Shown: positions 63,952-64,000 of the stretch, piece after piece
Layout: every line of letters starts with the position of its first letter
How positions within the stretch are numbered: the first letter of the stretch is position 1
Made by a program: the position numbers and the translations under genes
The notes under the pieces: model-generated
Seen by the model: only the letters and a program-made list of their open reading frames with translations
Database searches by the model: none
What the model was told of the DNA's origin: nothing
Origin: JAUIAI01 sp963732405
GTDB taxonomy: Bacteria > Pseudomonadota > Gammaproteobacteria > Burkholderiales > Burkholderiaceae_E
Direction: 5' to 3'
Assembly: GCA_963732405.1 (NCBI GenBank)
Contig: CAVSZG010000001.1
Location: 2,790,001-2,854,000, forward strand
DNA length: 64,000 bases

Positions 63952-64000
63952 TCAGGCAGCGTCGCGCAGTGGCAGGCCGGCCACCTGCTCGGCAACCGCA
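63952..64000 (-). CDS. 3' end of a gene beyond the window edge
   Basis: Only the last 15 codons are visible (AVAEQVAGLPLRDAA then TGA at 63952-63954). The gene reads into the oxidoreductase gene with a two-base gap, so it is the upstream operon partner. Too little is seen to name it. Confidence 0.5.
   Translation of the reverse strand, partial: AVAEQVAGLPLRDAA

Overview
The window is high-GC bacterial DNA in which nearly all recognisable genes belong to families typical of Pseudomonadota. The complete tad (Flp pilus) locus carrying an extra AAA ATPase, xdhABC with a LysR regulator, guanine deaminase and an AzgA-type purine permease, a gcl-hyi-glxR operon and MaeB point to a betaproteobacterium, probably Burkholderiales. 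This is inference from gene content; no rRNA or tRNA gene is present to confirm it.

Layout. (1) 0.4-21 kb is a sensory and envelope-stress region: a cupin, a catalase, a DUF4397 lipoprotein, a KaiC-like ATPase with a hybrid histidine kinase, many small stress-type envelope proteins (BON, DUF1328, CsbD, two DUF4398-type lipoproteins of which one is fused to OmpA, DUF3618, a duplicated-domain periplasmic protein), a degenerate phytochrome-like PAS-GAF protein, and a stand-alone rpoN with a near-perfect -24/-12 promoter and an IHF-like site. (2) 22-28.1 kb is a surface-sugar island of visibly lower GC: GtrA, a polytopic membrane protein split by an IS630-family insertion, a GtrB-like glycosyltransferase, WecD and WecE. 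(3) 28.2-41.7 kb is a complete tad locus on the minus strand (two Flp pilins, TadV, AAA ATPase, RcpC, RcpA, lipoprotein, TadG, two TadE-like proteins, TadZ, A, B, C, D); tadD carries a frameshift. (4) 41.7-42.9 kb is non-coding, with a C14 tract and a decayed methyltransferase. (5) 42.9-51.7 kb is purine catabolism: xdhABC divergent from lysR-guaD, followed by a purine permease. (6) 51.6-60.1 kb is central metabolism: a VOC protein, a rhodanese, maeB, glxR, hyi, gcl with a divergent LysR regulator, and another VOC protein. (7) 60.2-64 kb holds an AraC regulator, a chemoreceptor and a Gfo/Idh/MocA oxidoreductase that follows a gene running off the right edge.

How the parts work together. GuaD and XdhABC convert guanine to xanthine and urate, and Gcl-GlxR-Hyi recover the glyoxylate released at the far end of purine (allantoin) breakdown. 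The steps from urate to glyoxylate and a glycerate kinase are not in the window. WecE and WecD would make a TDP-4-acetamido-4,6-dideoxyhexose and the GtrA/GtrB pair would present it on a lipid carrier; the IS insertion probably breaks that pathway. The most unusual items are the exactly reconstructable IS630 insertion whose target duplication supplies the transposase stop codon, the sigma-54-dependent rpoN next to a stand-alone phytochrome-like protein, and the frameshifted tadD.
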